DNA of 64,000 nt from assembly GCA_025463925.1 (NCBI GenBank), contig JAODBK010000100.1, forward strand, positions 1-64,000, given 5' to 3'. Positions 1-9,059 of the stretch are shown one piece after another. Numbering within the stretch: position 1 is the first letter of the stretch; the number at the start of each line of letters is the position of its first letter. This DNA is from Acidimicrobiales bacterium. GTDB taxonomy: Bacteria; Actinomycetota; Acidimicrobiia; Acidimicrobiales; AC-14. Below the pieces are notes generated by a model, which searched no databases, was not told the origin of the DNA, and saw only the letters and a list, made by a program, of their open reading frames with translations. A program made the translations under genes and the position numbers.

Positions 1-1623
1 CCGGTCGCGCCCGCGCCCGGCCTCGTGCGCGAGGAGCCGGTCGTGCGGGCGGTGCTCGACGCGCTGCGCTGGGTCGACGGCGACGAGGCCGCGCTGGACC
101 GGCTGCTGGTGTCGCCGGTCGCCGGCCTCGAACCGGCGGACGTCCGCCGGCTCCGCCGGTCGGCGCGCGACACGCCGCTGATCGACCAGCCCCAGCTGCG
201 CCCCCTGGTCGCGCTTCGCGACGCGCTGATCGCCCGCCGCCGCGCCGGCGACGATCCCGCGGCGCTGGCGTTCGAGGTGTGGCGGCGCGCGCTCACCGAC
301 CTCACGACCGGCAATGAACCGGCCGATCAGCGCGCGCTCGACGCGCTGACCGCCTTCCTCGCCGACCTCTCGCACCGCGTCGAGGCCAACCCCGGCTGGT
401 CGCTCACCGACGCGCTCGGCGCCCTCGACGGCCCCGACCTCGACGCCGACCCGTGGGTGCTCCCCGCCGGTCCGTCCGACGCGGTGTCGGTGGTGGCGGT
501 GGCGGCCGCCGCCGGCCGGGAGTGGGACGTCGTGGTGATCGCCGGGTGTGTCGAAGGCGAGCTGCCGTCGGTCCACGCCCACATGGCCTTCTTCGACCGG
601 GCGCTGCTCGCCGGGCCCGACGTGCCGACCGTGGCCGAGCGGCGGCGGCGCTCGCTCGACGAGGAGCGGCGCCTGTTCGACGGCGTTGCCCGCACCCGCG
701 CCACTCGCCGCACGATCGCGACCGCGGCGCTCGAGCCCGGCGTGCTCATCAGCCGCTTCGTCGAAGGGTGGACCCAACGCGACCCGATGTTGCTGCCGGC
801 GCCCGGGCCCGACGCGGTCCGCCGGGCGCCGACCGCGGGTACCGGGGCGGTGTTCCCCGACGGCACGCTGCGGTTGTCGGCCAGCGCGCTCGAGACCTAT
901 GACGAGTGCCCGTTGCGGTACTCGTACGAGTACGTGCTCGGGGTTCGCAGCGAGTCGGGCACTGCGGCCGAGCTCGGCAGCCTCACCCACGACATCCTCG
1001 AGACGTTCCTCGACCCGGCGCGGGCGGGCGAGCGCCCGCACACCCGCGACGCCCTCTTCGAGCTGGCCGCCGAGAAGTGGACCGACGGCATCGCGCGCTA
1101 CGCGCCGCAGCGCGAGCAGGCGTGGCGCGATCTTGGCGAGATGCTCGAGCTGTGGTGGGAGCACGAGGGCGAGGGCCCGCGGGCCCCCGACGTCGCCGCG
1201 GTCGAGCACCAGTTCGCGGTGGCAGTGGGGCCGCACACGTTGCGCGGCAAGATCGACCGCGTCGACCGTGTCGCCGGCGGAATCCGGATCATCGACTACA
1301 AGACGGGCACCAGCGAGGTCGGCGAGGACGACATCCCCGACGACATCCAGCTCGCGGTGTACCACCTGGCTGCGGTCCGCGACCCCGAGCTGGTCGCGCT
1401 CGGCCCGCCGAAGCGACTGGAGCTCATGTACCTGCGCAAGATGAAGCGCGTCGAGCAGCCGATCACCGAGGATCACGTCGAGGTCACCGAGGCTCGCATC
1501 CTCGAGACCGCCGCCAAGATCCTCGGCGAGTCGTTCGAGCCGGTGGCCGGCCGCCACTGCGACTACTGCGGCTTCCAGCGCGTCTGCCCGCTGTGGCCGG
1601 AGGGTCGCGAGGTCGCGGGATGA
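1..1623 (+). CDS. AdnA-like helicase-nuclease, C-terminal part (5' end outside window)
   Basis: The reading frame is open from the first base, so this is the C-terminal part (about 540 residues) of a larger protein. It ends in a RecB/AddB-type PD-(D/E)XK nuclease: GKIDRVDR and IIDYKTG carry the metal-binding Asp and the DxK motif, and a distant Cys (DECPLRY) plus the terminal HCDYCGFQRVC cluster provide the four cysteines of the 4Fe-4S staple known in AddB and AdnAB. The upstream part resembles a degenerate UvrD motor (VVIAGCVEGELPS is like helicase motif V). It overlaps the next gene by four bases (ATGA), as expected for co-translated subunits of a mycobacterial-type AdnAB complex that resects double-strand breaks. 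Calling this one AdnA and the next AdnB rests on order and domain content, not on alignment. Confidence 0.85.
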   Translation, partial: PVAPAPGLVREEPVVRAVLDALRWVDGDEAALDRLLVSPVAGLEPADVRRLRRSARDTPLIDQPQLRPLVALRDALIARRRAGDDPAALAFEVWRRALTDLTTGNEPADQRALDALTAFLADLSHRVEANPGWSLTDALGALDGPDLDADPWVLPAGPSDAVSVVAVAAAAGREWDVVVIAGCVEGELPSVHAHMAFFDRALLAGPDVPTVAERRRRSLDEERRLFDGVARTRATRRTIATAALEPGVLISRFVEGWTQRDPMLLPAPGPDAVRRAPTAGTGAVFPDGTLRLSASALETYDECPLRYSYEYVLGVRSESGTAAELGSLTHDILETFLDPARAGERPHTRDALFELAAEKWTDGIARYAPQREQAWRDLGEMLELWWEHEGEGPRAPDVAAVEHQFAVAVGPHTLRGKIDRVDRVAGGIRIIDYKTGTSEVGEDDIPDDIQLAVYHLAAVRDPELVALGPPKRLELMYLRKMKRVEQPITEDHVEVTEARILETAAKILGESFEPVAGRHCDYCGFQRVCPLWPEGREVAG

Positions 1624-4562
1624 AGGACTTCGACCCGACGCCCGAGCAGGGCGACGCCATCGCCCACCCGCCGACGCCGCTGCTCATCGTCGCCGGCGCC
1701 GGCACCGGCAAGACGACGGTGATGGCCGAGCGGATCTTCGACCTGGTGCGGCGGCACGCCGCCACCGACGACCAGATCCTCGGCTTGACCTTCAGCAACA
1801 AGGCGGCGGCCAACCTCAAGTCGAAGGTGCTGGAACGCCTGACGAACAGCGACGTCACCGTGTCGACGTACCACGCCTTCGGCGCCAGGCTCGTGGCCGA
1901 CCACGCGTTGGAGCTCGGCCTGGCGCCCCGCACGCAGATCCTCGACCACGCGCGGAAGTGGCAGCTCCTGTTCTCGGTGTTCGACGAGTTCCACTTCGAG
2001 CTGCGCCGCACTGGCCGTCCCGGCGGGCTGGTCGACGAGGCGCTGAAGCTCGCCGATCGGTGCAGCGACCACCTCGTCCCGCTCGACGCCGTGGTGGCCG
2101 ACTGCCACGACGTCGCGGAGCGCGGGCGGTGGGGGATGCCGGACGTCGCACGGAAGCGGCTCGAGCTGTGCCAGGTGATCGCGGCCTACGAGCGCCGCAA
2201 GCGCGAGCTCGACCTGATCGACTTCGGTGACCAGATCGCGCTGGCGGTGCGCCTGATCGAGCAGCACCCGGATGTCGGCGAGGCCCTCCGCGACCAGTAC
2301 CCGGTCGTGTTGCTCGACGAGTACCAGGACACCAACTACGCGCAGCGCCGGCTGCTCCAGCTCGTGTATCCCGAAGGCTCCGCAGTGACTGCGGTCGGCG
2401 ACGACATGCAGTCGATCTACGCGTTCCGCGGCGCGCACCTGCGGAACATCCAGGGCTTCGCCCAGCATTTCCCGCCGGTCGAGCAGCGGCAGTTGCAGAC
2501 GACGTTCCGATTCGGGCCCGAGCTGGTTGAGTTGGCGAACCGCATCCAGGCCAACGTCGCCGGCTCACTCGACAAGGAGCTGGCCGCGGCGAAGGACGCC
2601 GAGCCGACGGTGATCGAGTCGTTCCTCGCGTCCGACGACCTCGAGGAAGCGGCGACGATCGCCGACGACGTGTACCGAGGCGGTGCCCCGTGGGCGCAGT
2701 ACGCGGTGCTCTGCCGGAAGCGGCGGCTCATCCCGGCCATCGCCGACGCGCTGTCCGATCGCGGCATTCCGGTCGAGGTCATCGGGTCGAGTGGCCTGCT
2801 CGACCGGCCCGAGATCGTCGACGTGGTGTCGTGGCTGGAGGTCGTGGCGGACCCGACCGCATCGGTGGCGTTGCTGCGGGTGCTGCAGGGGCCGCGGTAC
2901 CGGATCGGCTTCCGCGACCTGGCGGCGTTGGCGCGCCACGCGGCGACCCTGACGGAGGGCGACGACCGCGGCGTGCTGTCCGACGCGTTGGCGCAGTTGG
3001 ACGACGTCAGCGGGCTGTCGGCGGCGGCTCGCGCTCGGCTCCACGCGTTCTGGCGCGAGCGCCGCGAGCTGGCGACCGCGGCCCTCCGGCTTCCGGTGCT
3101 CGACCTGGCCGAGGCCGTCGTCGGCCGGACCGGGCTGTGGAAGGCCGCCGGCGAACGCGGCCGCGAGAACCTGTTGCGCTTCCTCGACCTCACTGAGCGC
3201 TTCACGCCGATCGAGGGCGATCCCGGGTTGCCGGCGTTTCTCGAGTACTTGCAACTGCTCGACGAGACCGAGGAGGACGTCGCCGAGGCGCACCCGAGCG
3301 ATCGCGACTCGGTGAAGGTGATGACGATCCATCAGGCCAAAGGTCTCGAGTTCCCGGTCGTGTTCGTGCCCGGGCTGGCCGGGTCGAAGTCGTCGAAGAT
3401 CTTTCCCGACGGCCGGAGCGGCGAGAACGCGCTCAGCAACTCGTCGTCGCTGCCGTGGTGGCTGCGCGAGGACGAGGGCATTCCGTCGCCGTGGGCCGTC
3501 GCTCGGCGCGCCGACATCGACGACGTGGTCAAGCAGCGCAAGCAGGACGAGGAGTGGCGACTCCTCTATGTCGCGTGCACGCGCGCCGAGCGCCGGCTCG
3601 TCTGCTCGGCCGCGCATTGGTACGCCGGGCCGGCCGAACCTCAGGGACCGTCGGCGTTCTACGACTTCGTGTCCGGCCAACACGACATCGTCGAGGAGCG
3701 CTTCCGCCACGACGCCGCCGAGGTCGACCCGCTCGAGACGCGCCGCCAACGGCAGCTCCAGGCCGCCGGGTCGGAACGCGCGGCAGCCGTCACCGACGAC
3801 CCGCCGCAACTGGAACTGGACGACACCGTGGTTCCAGCCGCGGCCGTCGTCGCCGGGCGCGACGCGCCCAACGCACTGTCGGTCACGTCGCTGGTCAGCC
3901 TGACCCGCTGCCCGAAGCAGTTCTGGTGGTCGGTGGTGCGGCCGCTCCCACGGCGGCCGTCGGCCGCGGCCCGCATCGGCACCGCCGTGCACCGCTGGAT
4001 CGAGCAGCGCGCCGATCGCCAGCTGTCGCTGCTCGACCCCGAGCCCGACCCGGTGGCGGACGACGGCGGTGGTGCCGACGGGCGGCGCGTTGCGAACGCG
4101 CTGCAAGCGTCCTTCCTCGCCAGCCCGTATGGCGTCCTCGACCCCGTGCGGGTCGAGGCGCCGTTCGTCCTCGCGGTCGGCGGGCGGCTGGTGCGGGGCC
4201 GGGTCGACGCCACGTACGAGCGGGACGGCCGGCTCGAGGTCGTCGACTTCAAGACCGGCCGGCCGCCGGTCGAGGGCGACCCCGGTGGCCGCACCCAGAT
4301 CGACGTGTACGGGCTGGCGGCGGTCGACGCCTGGCGCGCCGACCCGGACACCATCCGGACGACCTATTGCTATCTCACGCGCGAAGGCGAGCCCGAGCTG
4401 GTCAGCGAGGACTGGTCGGCGTCGACGCCGGCGCGGGTGCGGGGCGCGCTGGGTGACGCGACGGACGTGCTGCAGTCCGGGACGTACGAACCGGCGCCCG
4501 GCCCGTGGTGCGCGCGGTGCGATTTCCTCGACGTGTGCCCGGCCGGGCGGCAAACCGTTTGA
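1620..4562 (+). CDS. AdnB-like UvrD-family helicase with C-terminal nuclease
   Basis: This 980-residue superfamily 1 helicase has Walker A GAGTGKT at residues 26-32, motif Ia FSNKAAANLK, Walker B/motif II LLDEYQDT near residue 233, motif III VGDDMQSIYAFRGA, motif V VMTIHQAKGLEFPVVF and motif VI RLLYVACTRAERRL, so the motor looks intact. Residues from about 755 form a PD-(D/E)XK nuclease: GRVDATYE and VVDFKTG, with CPKQFW and the terminal CARCDFLDVC giving the four Fe-S cysteines. ATG 1620 is chosen because it overlaps the previous stop and starts just before the Q-motif (FDPTPEQ). Longer frames upstream overlap the previous gene heavily. With its partner it should form the break-resection motor-nuclease that replaces RecBCD in actinobacteria. 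Confidence 0.92.
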   Translation: MKDFDPTPEQGDAIAHPPTPLLIVAGAGTGKTTVMAERIFDLVRRHAATDDQILGLTFSNKAAANLKSKVLERLTNSDVTVSTYHAFGARLVADHALELGLAPRTQILDHARKWQLLFSVFDEFHFELRRTGRPGGLVDEALKLADRCSDHLVPLDAVVADCHDVAERGRWGMPDVARKRLELCQVIAAYERRKRELDLIDFGDQIALAVRLIEQHPDVGEALRDQYPVVLLDEYQDTNYAQRRLLQLVYPEGSAVTAVGDDMQSIYAFRGAHLRNIQGFAQHFPPVEQRQLQTTFRFGPELVELANRIQANVAGSLDKELAAAKDAEPTVIESFLASDDLEEAATIADDVYRGGAPWAQYAVLCRKRRLIPAIADALSDRGIPVEVIGSSGLLDRPEIVDVVSWLEVVADPTASVALLRVLQGPRYRIGFRDLAALARHAATLTEGDDRGVLSDALAQLDDVSGLSAAARARLHAFWRERRELATAALRLPVLDLAEAVVGRTGLWKAAGERGRENLLRFLDLTERFTPIEGDPGLPAFLEYLQLLDETEEDVAEAHPSDRDSVKVMTIHQAKGLEFPVVFVPGLAGSKSSKIFPDGRSGENALSNSSSLPWWLREDEGIPSPWAVARRADIDDVVKQRKQDEEWRLLYVACTRAERRLVCSAAHWYAGPAEPQGPSAFYDFVSGQHDIVEERFRHDAAEVDPLETRRQRQLQAAGSERAAAVTDDPPQLELDDTVVPAAAVVAGRDAPNALSVTSLVSLTRCPKQFWWSVVRPLPRRPSAAARIGTAVHRWIEQRADRQLSLLDPEPDPVADDGGGADGRRVANALQASFLASPYGVLDPVRVEAPFVLAVGGRLVRGRVDATYERDGRLEVVDFKTGRPPVEGDPGGRTQIDVYGLAAVDAWRADPDTIRTTYCYLTREGEPELVSEDWSASTPARVRGALGDATDVLQSGTYEPAPGPWCARCDFLDVCPAGRQTV

Positions 4563-4591
4563 TGGCCGGCGACCGGGGGGACACCCCCCGC

Positions 4592-4681
4592 ATGCTGACC
4601 ATCATCCTGCTCGTGCTCGTGATCCTGCTGCTGTTCGGCGGCGGTGGCTACTACTACCGAGGCCGCGGCGGGCGCTACTGA
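4592..4681 (+). CDS. Tiny single-pass membrane peptide (29 aa)
   Basis: Short frame encoding a hydrophobic stretch (IILLVLVILLLFGGG) followed by a Tyr/Gly/Arg tail (YYYRGRGGRY). An in-frame ATG at 4562 would give 39 residues and overlap the helicase stop (TGATG), so translation could be coupled. The composition resembles small one-helix proteins of unknown function common in bacteria. No function can be assigned. It is plausible because of the helix and because it fills the space between two convergent genes, but a frame this short could be fortuitous. Confidence 0.45.
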   Translation: MLTIILLVLVILLLFGGGGYYYRGRGGRY

Positions 4682-4690
4682 CGGGTCGAG

Positions 4691-5518
4691 CTACGCGACG
4701 AGCGCGAGCGGCTGGTCCGCGACCAGCCGCTCGTGTTCGGCGAGGCACGCGAGAAGCGCCCGGCAGCCGACGAGCTGCTCGGCCGGCGACGGTTCCGCGG
4801 TGGTGACGAACCGCTGGAGTTGCCGCCCACCGAACAGCAGCACACGCGTCAATGGCGACGACGGCCGCCGGGCGGCGATCGTCATGACCTCGGCGACGGC
4901 GCCGATCGCCAGGAGGAAGGCCGGCACCTGCAGCAGCAATGGCAGCGGCAGGAGCGGCACCGCGACCACCACCATCAGGAACGCCAGGTTGGTGCCGCAC
5001 CGGTTGTGCAACCGCGTGGCGCGCATGACCGCGCTGATGTCGTCGAGGTCGGAGTGCGCTTCGTGCGCGGACACCGCCTTGTGCTCGGCGCCGTGGAATC
5101 GCCACAGCGCTCCGGGAAGGGCGACGCGCAACAGACCCAGGCTCCCGAGGAGCACGGCGATCGCCATGGCGAACCGGCTGGCCAGCGAGGCGTGACCCAC
5201 GCCGAGATCGGGTGACACGAAGCCGAGGACGGCGAGCGGGACGAGGACGAGCAGGCACCGGCGACGGGCCCGACGAGCGGCCAGCGTCTCGGTGCTTCGG
5301 CTGCGAAGGCCACGAGTGGCGAGCCCGAGTGCGGTGACGAGGCCGACGACCACGCGCACCACGGGAACGCGGCCGGCCGGGTTGGAGGGCATGGCGCCGA
5401 TGTCGACGGAGCCGTCGCGGCGCGCGATGGCCCAGGCGCGGTCGGTCCGCATGAACACACCGTCGGGCAGGGCTTGGCCGCCAACCGACGGGCGCGTGGA
5501 TTGGAGCGCTGCCATCAC
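4691..5518 (-). CDS. DUF1385 family membrane protein
   Basis: The 275-residue product opens with VGGQALPDGVFMR, the family's GGQAVIEGVMMR-like signature. It has about four hydrophobic segments and contains the family motifs RFHGAEHKA (about residues 139-147) and HNRCGTN (about 169-175). Members are polytopic proteins often annotated as predicted metal-dependent enzymes; their role is not established. The His, Glu and Cys residues of the HGAEHK and RCGT motifs are the likely functional site. It converges with the tiny peptide gene and lies head-to-tail with the oxidoreductase gene on the same strand, 69 bases away. Confidence 0.85.
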   Translation of the reverse strand: MMAALQSTRPSVGGQALPDGVFMRTDRAWAIARRDGSVDIGAMPSNPAGRVPVVRVVVGLVTALGLATRGLRSRSTETLAARRARRRCLLVLVPLAVLGFVSPDLGVGHASLASRFAMAIAVLLGSLGLLRVALPGALWRFHGAEHKAVSAHEAHSDLDDISAVMRATRLHNRCGTNLAFLMVVVAVPLLPLPLLLQVPAFLLAIGAVAEVMTIAARRPSSPLTRVLLFGGRQLQRFVTTAEPSPAEQLVGCRALLACLAEHERLVADQPLALVA

Positions 5519-5587
5519 TGCAACCTATCGGCGGGTGGCCGGTGTCCGGAAGGTGCACATCGGGCCATTTTCGGCGCCCGTCGCGCA

Positions 5588-6595
5588 CTAGTCAGGGTCG
5601 GGCGCCACCATCCGCCGGCCGGCGCGGAGGCGATCGAGCACGCGGTCGCACTCGACACCGTCGGCGAAGGACGGCTGGATCTGCCGCCCGTCGCGCACCG
5701 CGTCGCGCACGACCTCGGCCCATCGCGACATCGCGACGTCATGGCGCTCGGCGCCGGGCGGACCGACGTCGATCTCCTCGACCGCGTTGCCGGCGGGTGA
5801 GCGCACCGTGATCCGGCGATCCGCCAGGCACTCGATAACGGCATCGCCTCCGATCACCACGATGCGGGGCGGCGACGCCGCCGCGGCGGCGAACGTCGAG
5901 TCGAGCGACACGGTCGCGCCGGCCGTGGTGACGAAGTCGGCGACCAGCCCGTCCTCGACGTCCACCCGCATCGGTTCGCGGTCGCCGTCGCTACTGGGGC
6001 GGACGGGCACGTCCGTTCGGAGCACCGCGTGCACCGACGCCACGTCGATGTCGCCCAGCAGCCAGCGCACGGTGTCGACCGCGTGCGGGGCCCACGCGCC
6101 GATCCACCCGCCGCCGCAGTCACGGCGGAACAGCCAACCGTGCGGCCGCATCGGCTGCGTCGACCCGGCGGTGTGGTGGACCCACGCGAGATGGCGCACC
6201 CCACCGGCGACGCCGCTGGTTATCAGCTCGCGAAGCCGCAGCCGGGCCGGGTGGTGGCGGAACTCGAAGTTGACCAGATGCCGCGTGCCCGCGGCCTCGG
6301 CTTCGGCGAGCAGCTGCTCGGACTCGGCGGCCTGCCGCCCGAAGGGCTTGTCGCACAGCACCGCCGGTCGACCGCCGGCCAGGGCGAGGCGAACGTGGGC
6401 CGCGTGGAGGAAGGGCGGCGAGTGGACCGAGACCAGGTCGACGTCCGAACGGCGGCAGAGTGACCCGACGGCGCGCTCGTCGCGGGCCGACACCACCTCG
6501 ACCACTTCGACACCCTCGGTCGCACCGAACACCGGCGCGACGACCCGCCCGCCGAACCCGGTGCCGATGACGCCGACGCGAACCACGCGCCGCAC
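5588..6595 (-). CDS. Gfo/Idh/MocA family NAD(P)-dependent oxidoreductase
   Basis: The product (335 residues from GTG 6595; a second GTG at 6586 is equally possible) begins with a Rossmann motif VRVGVIGTGFGGRVV. It contains the family's CDKPFG (usual E/C-KP substrate loop) and a central GGGWIGAWAPHAVDTVRWLLG with the conserved His of the catalytic region. The size fits single-subunit members of the family. Substrates are typically sugars, inositols or other polyols, and nothing here identifies one. It is divergent from nudC with only 16 bases between starts, so the two promoters must overlap. Confidence 0.85.
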   Translation of the reverse strand: MRRVVRVGVIGTGFGGRVVAPVFGATEGVEVVEVVSARDERAVGSLCRRSDVDLVSVHSPPFLHAAHVRLALAGGRPAVLCDKPFGRQAAESEQLLAEAEAAGTRHLVNFEFRHHPARLRLRELITSGVAGGVRHLAWVHHTAGSTQPMRPHGWLFRRDCGGGWIGAWAPHAVDTVRWLLGDIDVASVHAVLRTDVPVRPSSDGDREPMRVDVEDGLVADFVTTAGATVSLDSTFAAAAASPPRIVVIGGDAVIECLADRRITVRSPAGNAVEEIDVGPPGAERHDVAMSRWAEVVRDAVRDGRQIQPSFADGVECDRVLDRLRAGRRMVAPDPD

Positions 6596-6611
6596 GCTAG
6601 ACACCCACCCG

Positions 6612-7556
6612 ATGCCCGGGCCGAACCCTCTTGCCGGTGGCGACCTCGATCGCGTCGCGGCGCGTCGTGGCGACGCCGACTGGGTGGCGGCATTGCTGGC
6701 CGACGGCGCGAGTCGCGTGCTGCCGGTGCGTCCGCCCGAGGGGCCGGTCGTCGACGGTGACCGGCTGGGCTGGCTGCCCGCGCCCGACGTCGACCTGGCC
6801 GCGCACCCGGCCGAGGCGCTCCTCCTCGGGCTCGACGCCGACGGCGTCGCCTGGTTCGCGGTGGACGCCGGTGATCCTGCCGGTGGCCTCGACCCGACGG
6901 CCGCCGGCGGGCCGGTCGACCTCGTGCCGTTGCCGGCCGGCGGGGCGTGGACCGACGTGCGCATGGTCGCGTCGCTGCTCGGCCAGGCCGAGGGCTCGCG
7001 TCTCGCGCAGGCCCTTGGTCTCGTCAACTGGCACCGAACCCACCGCTTCTGCGGGCGCTGCGGCGGGCCGACGGTGCCGCGCGACGCCGGCTACGTACGG
7101 GCCTGCCAGGTGGAGGCCTGCGCGGCGCAGCACTTCCCGCGCACCGACCCCGCGGTGATCATGCTGGTGACGTTGGGCGACCGGGCGCTGCTCGGTCGGC
7201 AGGCACTGTGGCCCGCCGGCCGGGTGTCGGCGCTGGCCGGCTTCGTCGAGCCGGGCGAGAGCCTCGAGGACGCGGTGGCGCGCGAGGTGTTCGAGGAAGT
7301 GGGTGTCCGCGTGCGCGACGTTCGGTATCGGTCGTCGCAGCCCTGGCCCTTCCCGCAATCGCTGATGCTCGGCTTCCGAGCCGAGGCCGACGACGACGCC
7401 CTCACCCTCGACCACACCGAGATCGCCGAAGCGCGCTGGTACTCGCGCGACGAGCTGCGGGCCGCGGTGCGCGACGGCGACGTGGTCCTGCCGCCGCCGG
7501 TGTCCATCGCGGCGTCGCTGGTGGGGGAGTGGCTGGCGTCAGCGCCGGCGCAGTGA
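6612..7556 (+). CDS. nudC: NudC-type NAD(H) pyrophosphatase / NAD-RNA decapping hydrolase
   Basis: A 314-residue Nudix hydrolase of the NudC subfamily. It has an N-terminal domain, a zinc ribbon (CGRCGG near residue 145, then CQVEAC), a complete Nudix box starting at GFVEPGES near residue 210 with the REVFEEVG core, and the SQPWPFPQS signature that distinguishes NADH pyrophosphatases. The family cleaves NAD(H) to NMN(H) and AMP and removes NAD caps from RNA. ATG 6612 is the first start after the divergent oxidoreductase gene; the frame extends upstream, but only antisense to that gene. Its 3' end overlaps the convergent aldo/keto reductase gene by 18 bases. Confidence 0.93.
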   Translation: MPGPNPLAGGDLDRVAARRGDADWVAALLADGASRVLPVRPPEGPVVDGDRLGWLPAPDVDLAAHPAEALLLGLDADGVAWFAVDAGDPAGGLDPTAAGGPVDLVPLPAGGAWTDVRMVASLLGQAEGSRLAQALGLVNWHRTHRFCGRCGGPTVPRDAGYVRACQVEACAAQHFPRTDPAVIMLVTLGDRALLGRQALWPAGRVSALAGFVEPGESLEDAVAREVFEEVGVRVRDVRYRSSQPWPFPQSLMLGFRAEADDDALTLDHTEIAEARWYSRDELRAAVRDGDVVLPPPVSIAASLVGEWLASAPAQ

Positions 7557-8570
7557 CGCGTCCTGCAGCGCCGGGTGGTCCCATCCGTGGTCGGCCGGGT
7601 TCACGTCGGTGCCGGGTGGCACCAACTCGTCGATGCGGTCGAGGATGGCGTCGTCGAGGCGGACGTCGGCGCCGGCCAGCAGGTCGGTGAGCTGGTCCAT
7701 CGTCCGCGGGCCGATGATCGCCGACGTCACCGCCGGGTGCTCCAGCACGAACGCCTGCGCGAGGTGGGTCAGCGACACACCGGCGTCGGACGCGATCTTG
7801 TCGAGCTCCTCGATGAGGTCGTACTTGCGGCGGTTCTCGGGCGTGTCGGCGAAGAAGCGGCTGCTGTTGCCCATACGCGCGCCGCGACTGTCCGGCGGAG
7901 GCTCGGCGCCCTGGCGGTACTTGCCGGTGAGCCAGCCGCCGTTGAGTGGGCTCCACGCGATGACGCCCATGCGATGGCGCTGGCACGTCGGGAGGAGGTC
8001 GCCCTCGATGCGGCGCGCGAAGATCGAATACGGCGGCTGCTCGCAGACGAACCGCTCGCGGTTGCGGCGGGCCGCGACCCACTGGGCCTCGACGATCTGC
8101 TCGGCCGGGAACGTCGAGCTGCCGAGATAGCGGACCTTCCCGGACCGCACCAAGTCGGTGAGCGCGCCCAGCGTCTCGTCGATGTCGATGTGCGGATCCG
8201 GGCGGTGGATCTGGTAGAGGTCGATCCAGTCGGTGCCGAGCCGGCGCAGGCTGTTCTCGACCTCCCGGATGATCCACCGGCGGGAGTTGCCCGCCATGTT
8301 CGGGTCCTTCCCCATCGGCGCGTGGACCTTGGTCGCGAGCACGACGTCGTCGCGCCGGCCGCCCGCGAGCGCCTTGCCGACGATCTCCTCGGACTCGCCG
8401 TCCGAGTAGACGTCGGCGGTGTCGAGGAAGTTGATGCCGGCGTCGAGCGCGGCGTGGATGATGCGGACACCGTCGTCGTGGTCGCGGTTGCCCCAGGCGC
8501 CGAGCATCATCGCGCCGAAGCACAGCTTGCTGACCCTGACACCGGTGCCGCCGAGTGTGCGGAGCTCCAT
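7539..8570 (-). CDS. Aldo/keto reductase
   Basis: A 343-residue TIM-barrel oxidoreductase. LGGTGVRVSKLCFGAM at the start, LDTADVYSDGESEEIVG (catalytic Asp and Tyr), ATKVHAP (catalytic Lys) and IHRPD (catalytic His) are all present. The C-terminal SAIIGPRTMDQL is the NADPH-binding end typical of the YghZ/Tas-like group (AKR11-13). It probably reduces small aldehydes or ketones; the substrate is unknown. ATG 8570 is preferred; ATG 8582 would add four residues. It is divergent from dut (25 bases apart) and convergent with nudC. Confidence 0.9.
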   Translation of the reverse strand: MELRTLGGTGVRVSKLCFGAMMLGAWGNRDHDDGVRIIHAALDAGINFLDTADVYSDGESEEIVGKALAGGRRDDVVLATKVHAPMGKDPNMAGNSRRWIIREVENSLRRLGTDWIDLYQIHRPDPHIDIDETLGALTDLVRSGKVRYLGSSTFPAEQIVEAQWVAARRNRERFVCEQPPYSIFARRIEGDLLPTCQRHRMGVIAWSPLNGGWLTGKYRQGAEPPPDSRGARMGNSSRFFADTPENRRKYDLIEELDKIASDAGVSLTHLAQAFVLEHPAVTSAIIGPRTMDQLTDLLAGADVRLDDAILDRIDELVPPGTDVNPADHGWDHPALQDASLRRR

Positions 8571-8594
8571 GGCGCGCACCATAGGCTCCCTCGG

Positions 8595-9056
8595 ATGACT
8601 GAGTTGCCCGTCCGCCGGATCGACCCCCACGCGGTGCTGCCGGCGTATGCCCGGTCGGGCGACGCCGGCGCCGATCTGGTCGCCAAGGAGGACGTGCTCC
8701 TGCCGGCCGGCGGTGGCCGCGCGCTCGTGAAGACCGGCGTTGCCATCGCGATCCCCGAGGGCCACGCCGGTTTTGTCCTCCCGCGCAGCGGGTTGGCGTT
8801 GAAGCACGGCGTGACGTTGGTGAACGCCCCGGGCCTCATCGACGCCGGCTATCGCGACGAGGTGATGGTGTTGATGATCAACACCGATCCGCACGCCGAC
8901 TATCAGGTGCACCAGGGCGACCGCGTCGCGCAGCTCGTCGTCCAGCGGGTCGAGCACGTCGCCGTCGTCGACGTCGACGAGCTGCCCGATCCGGTGGCCG
9001 ACGCGCACGGCCGGCCGGTTCGTGGCACCGGTGGGTTCGGCCACACCGGTCGCTAG
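8595..9056 (+). CDS. dut: dUTP diphosphatase
   Basis: A 153-residue trimeric-type dUTPase with all five motifs in order: SGDAGADL, PRSGLALKHG, GLIDAGYRDEV (catalytic Asp and uracil-stacking Tyr), QGDRVAQLVV, and the C-terminal RGTGGFGHTG arm that closes over the active site. It hydrolyses dUTP to dUMP, preventing uracil incorporation. Length is normal for the family. It is followed three bases later by a HAD phosphatase, so the two are probably co-transcribed. Confidence 0.96.
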   Translation: MTELPVRRIDPHAVLPAYARSGDAGADLVAKEDVLLPAGGGRALVKTGVAIAIPEGHAGFVLPRSGLALKHGVTLVNAPGLIDAGYRDEVMVLMINTDPHADYQVHQGDRVAQLVVQRVEHVAVVDVDELPDPVADAHGRPVRGTGGFGHTGR

Positions 9057-9059
9057 CGG

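Noticed and set aside
2565-4553. A 662-codon open frame on the minus strand opposite the helicase gene
   Set aside because: It is an Arg/Pro/Ala-rich mirror of a GC-rich gene; the opposite strand encodes complete helicase and nuclease motifs.
5787-6611. A 275-residue N-terminal extension of NudC
   Set aside because: It is antisense to the Gfo/Idh/MocA gene, low in recognisable protein features, and normal NudC length is obtained from ATG 6612.
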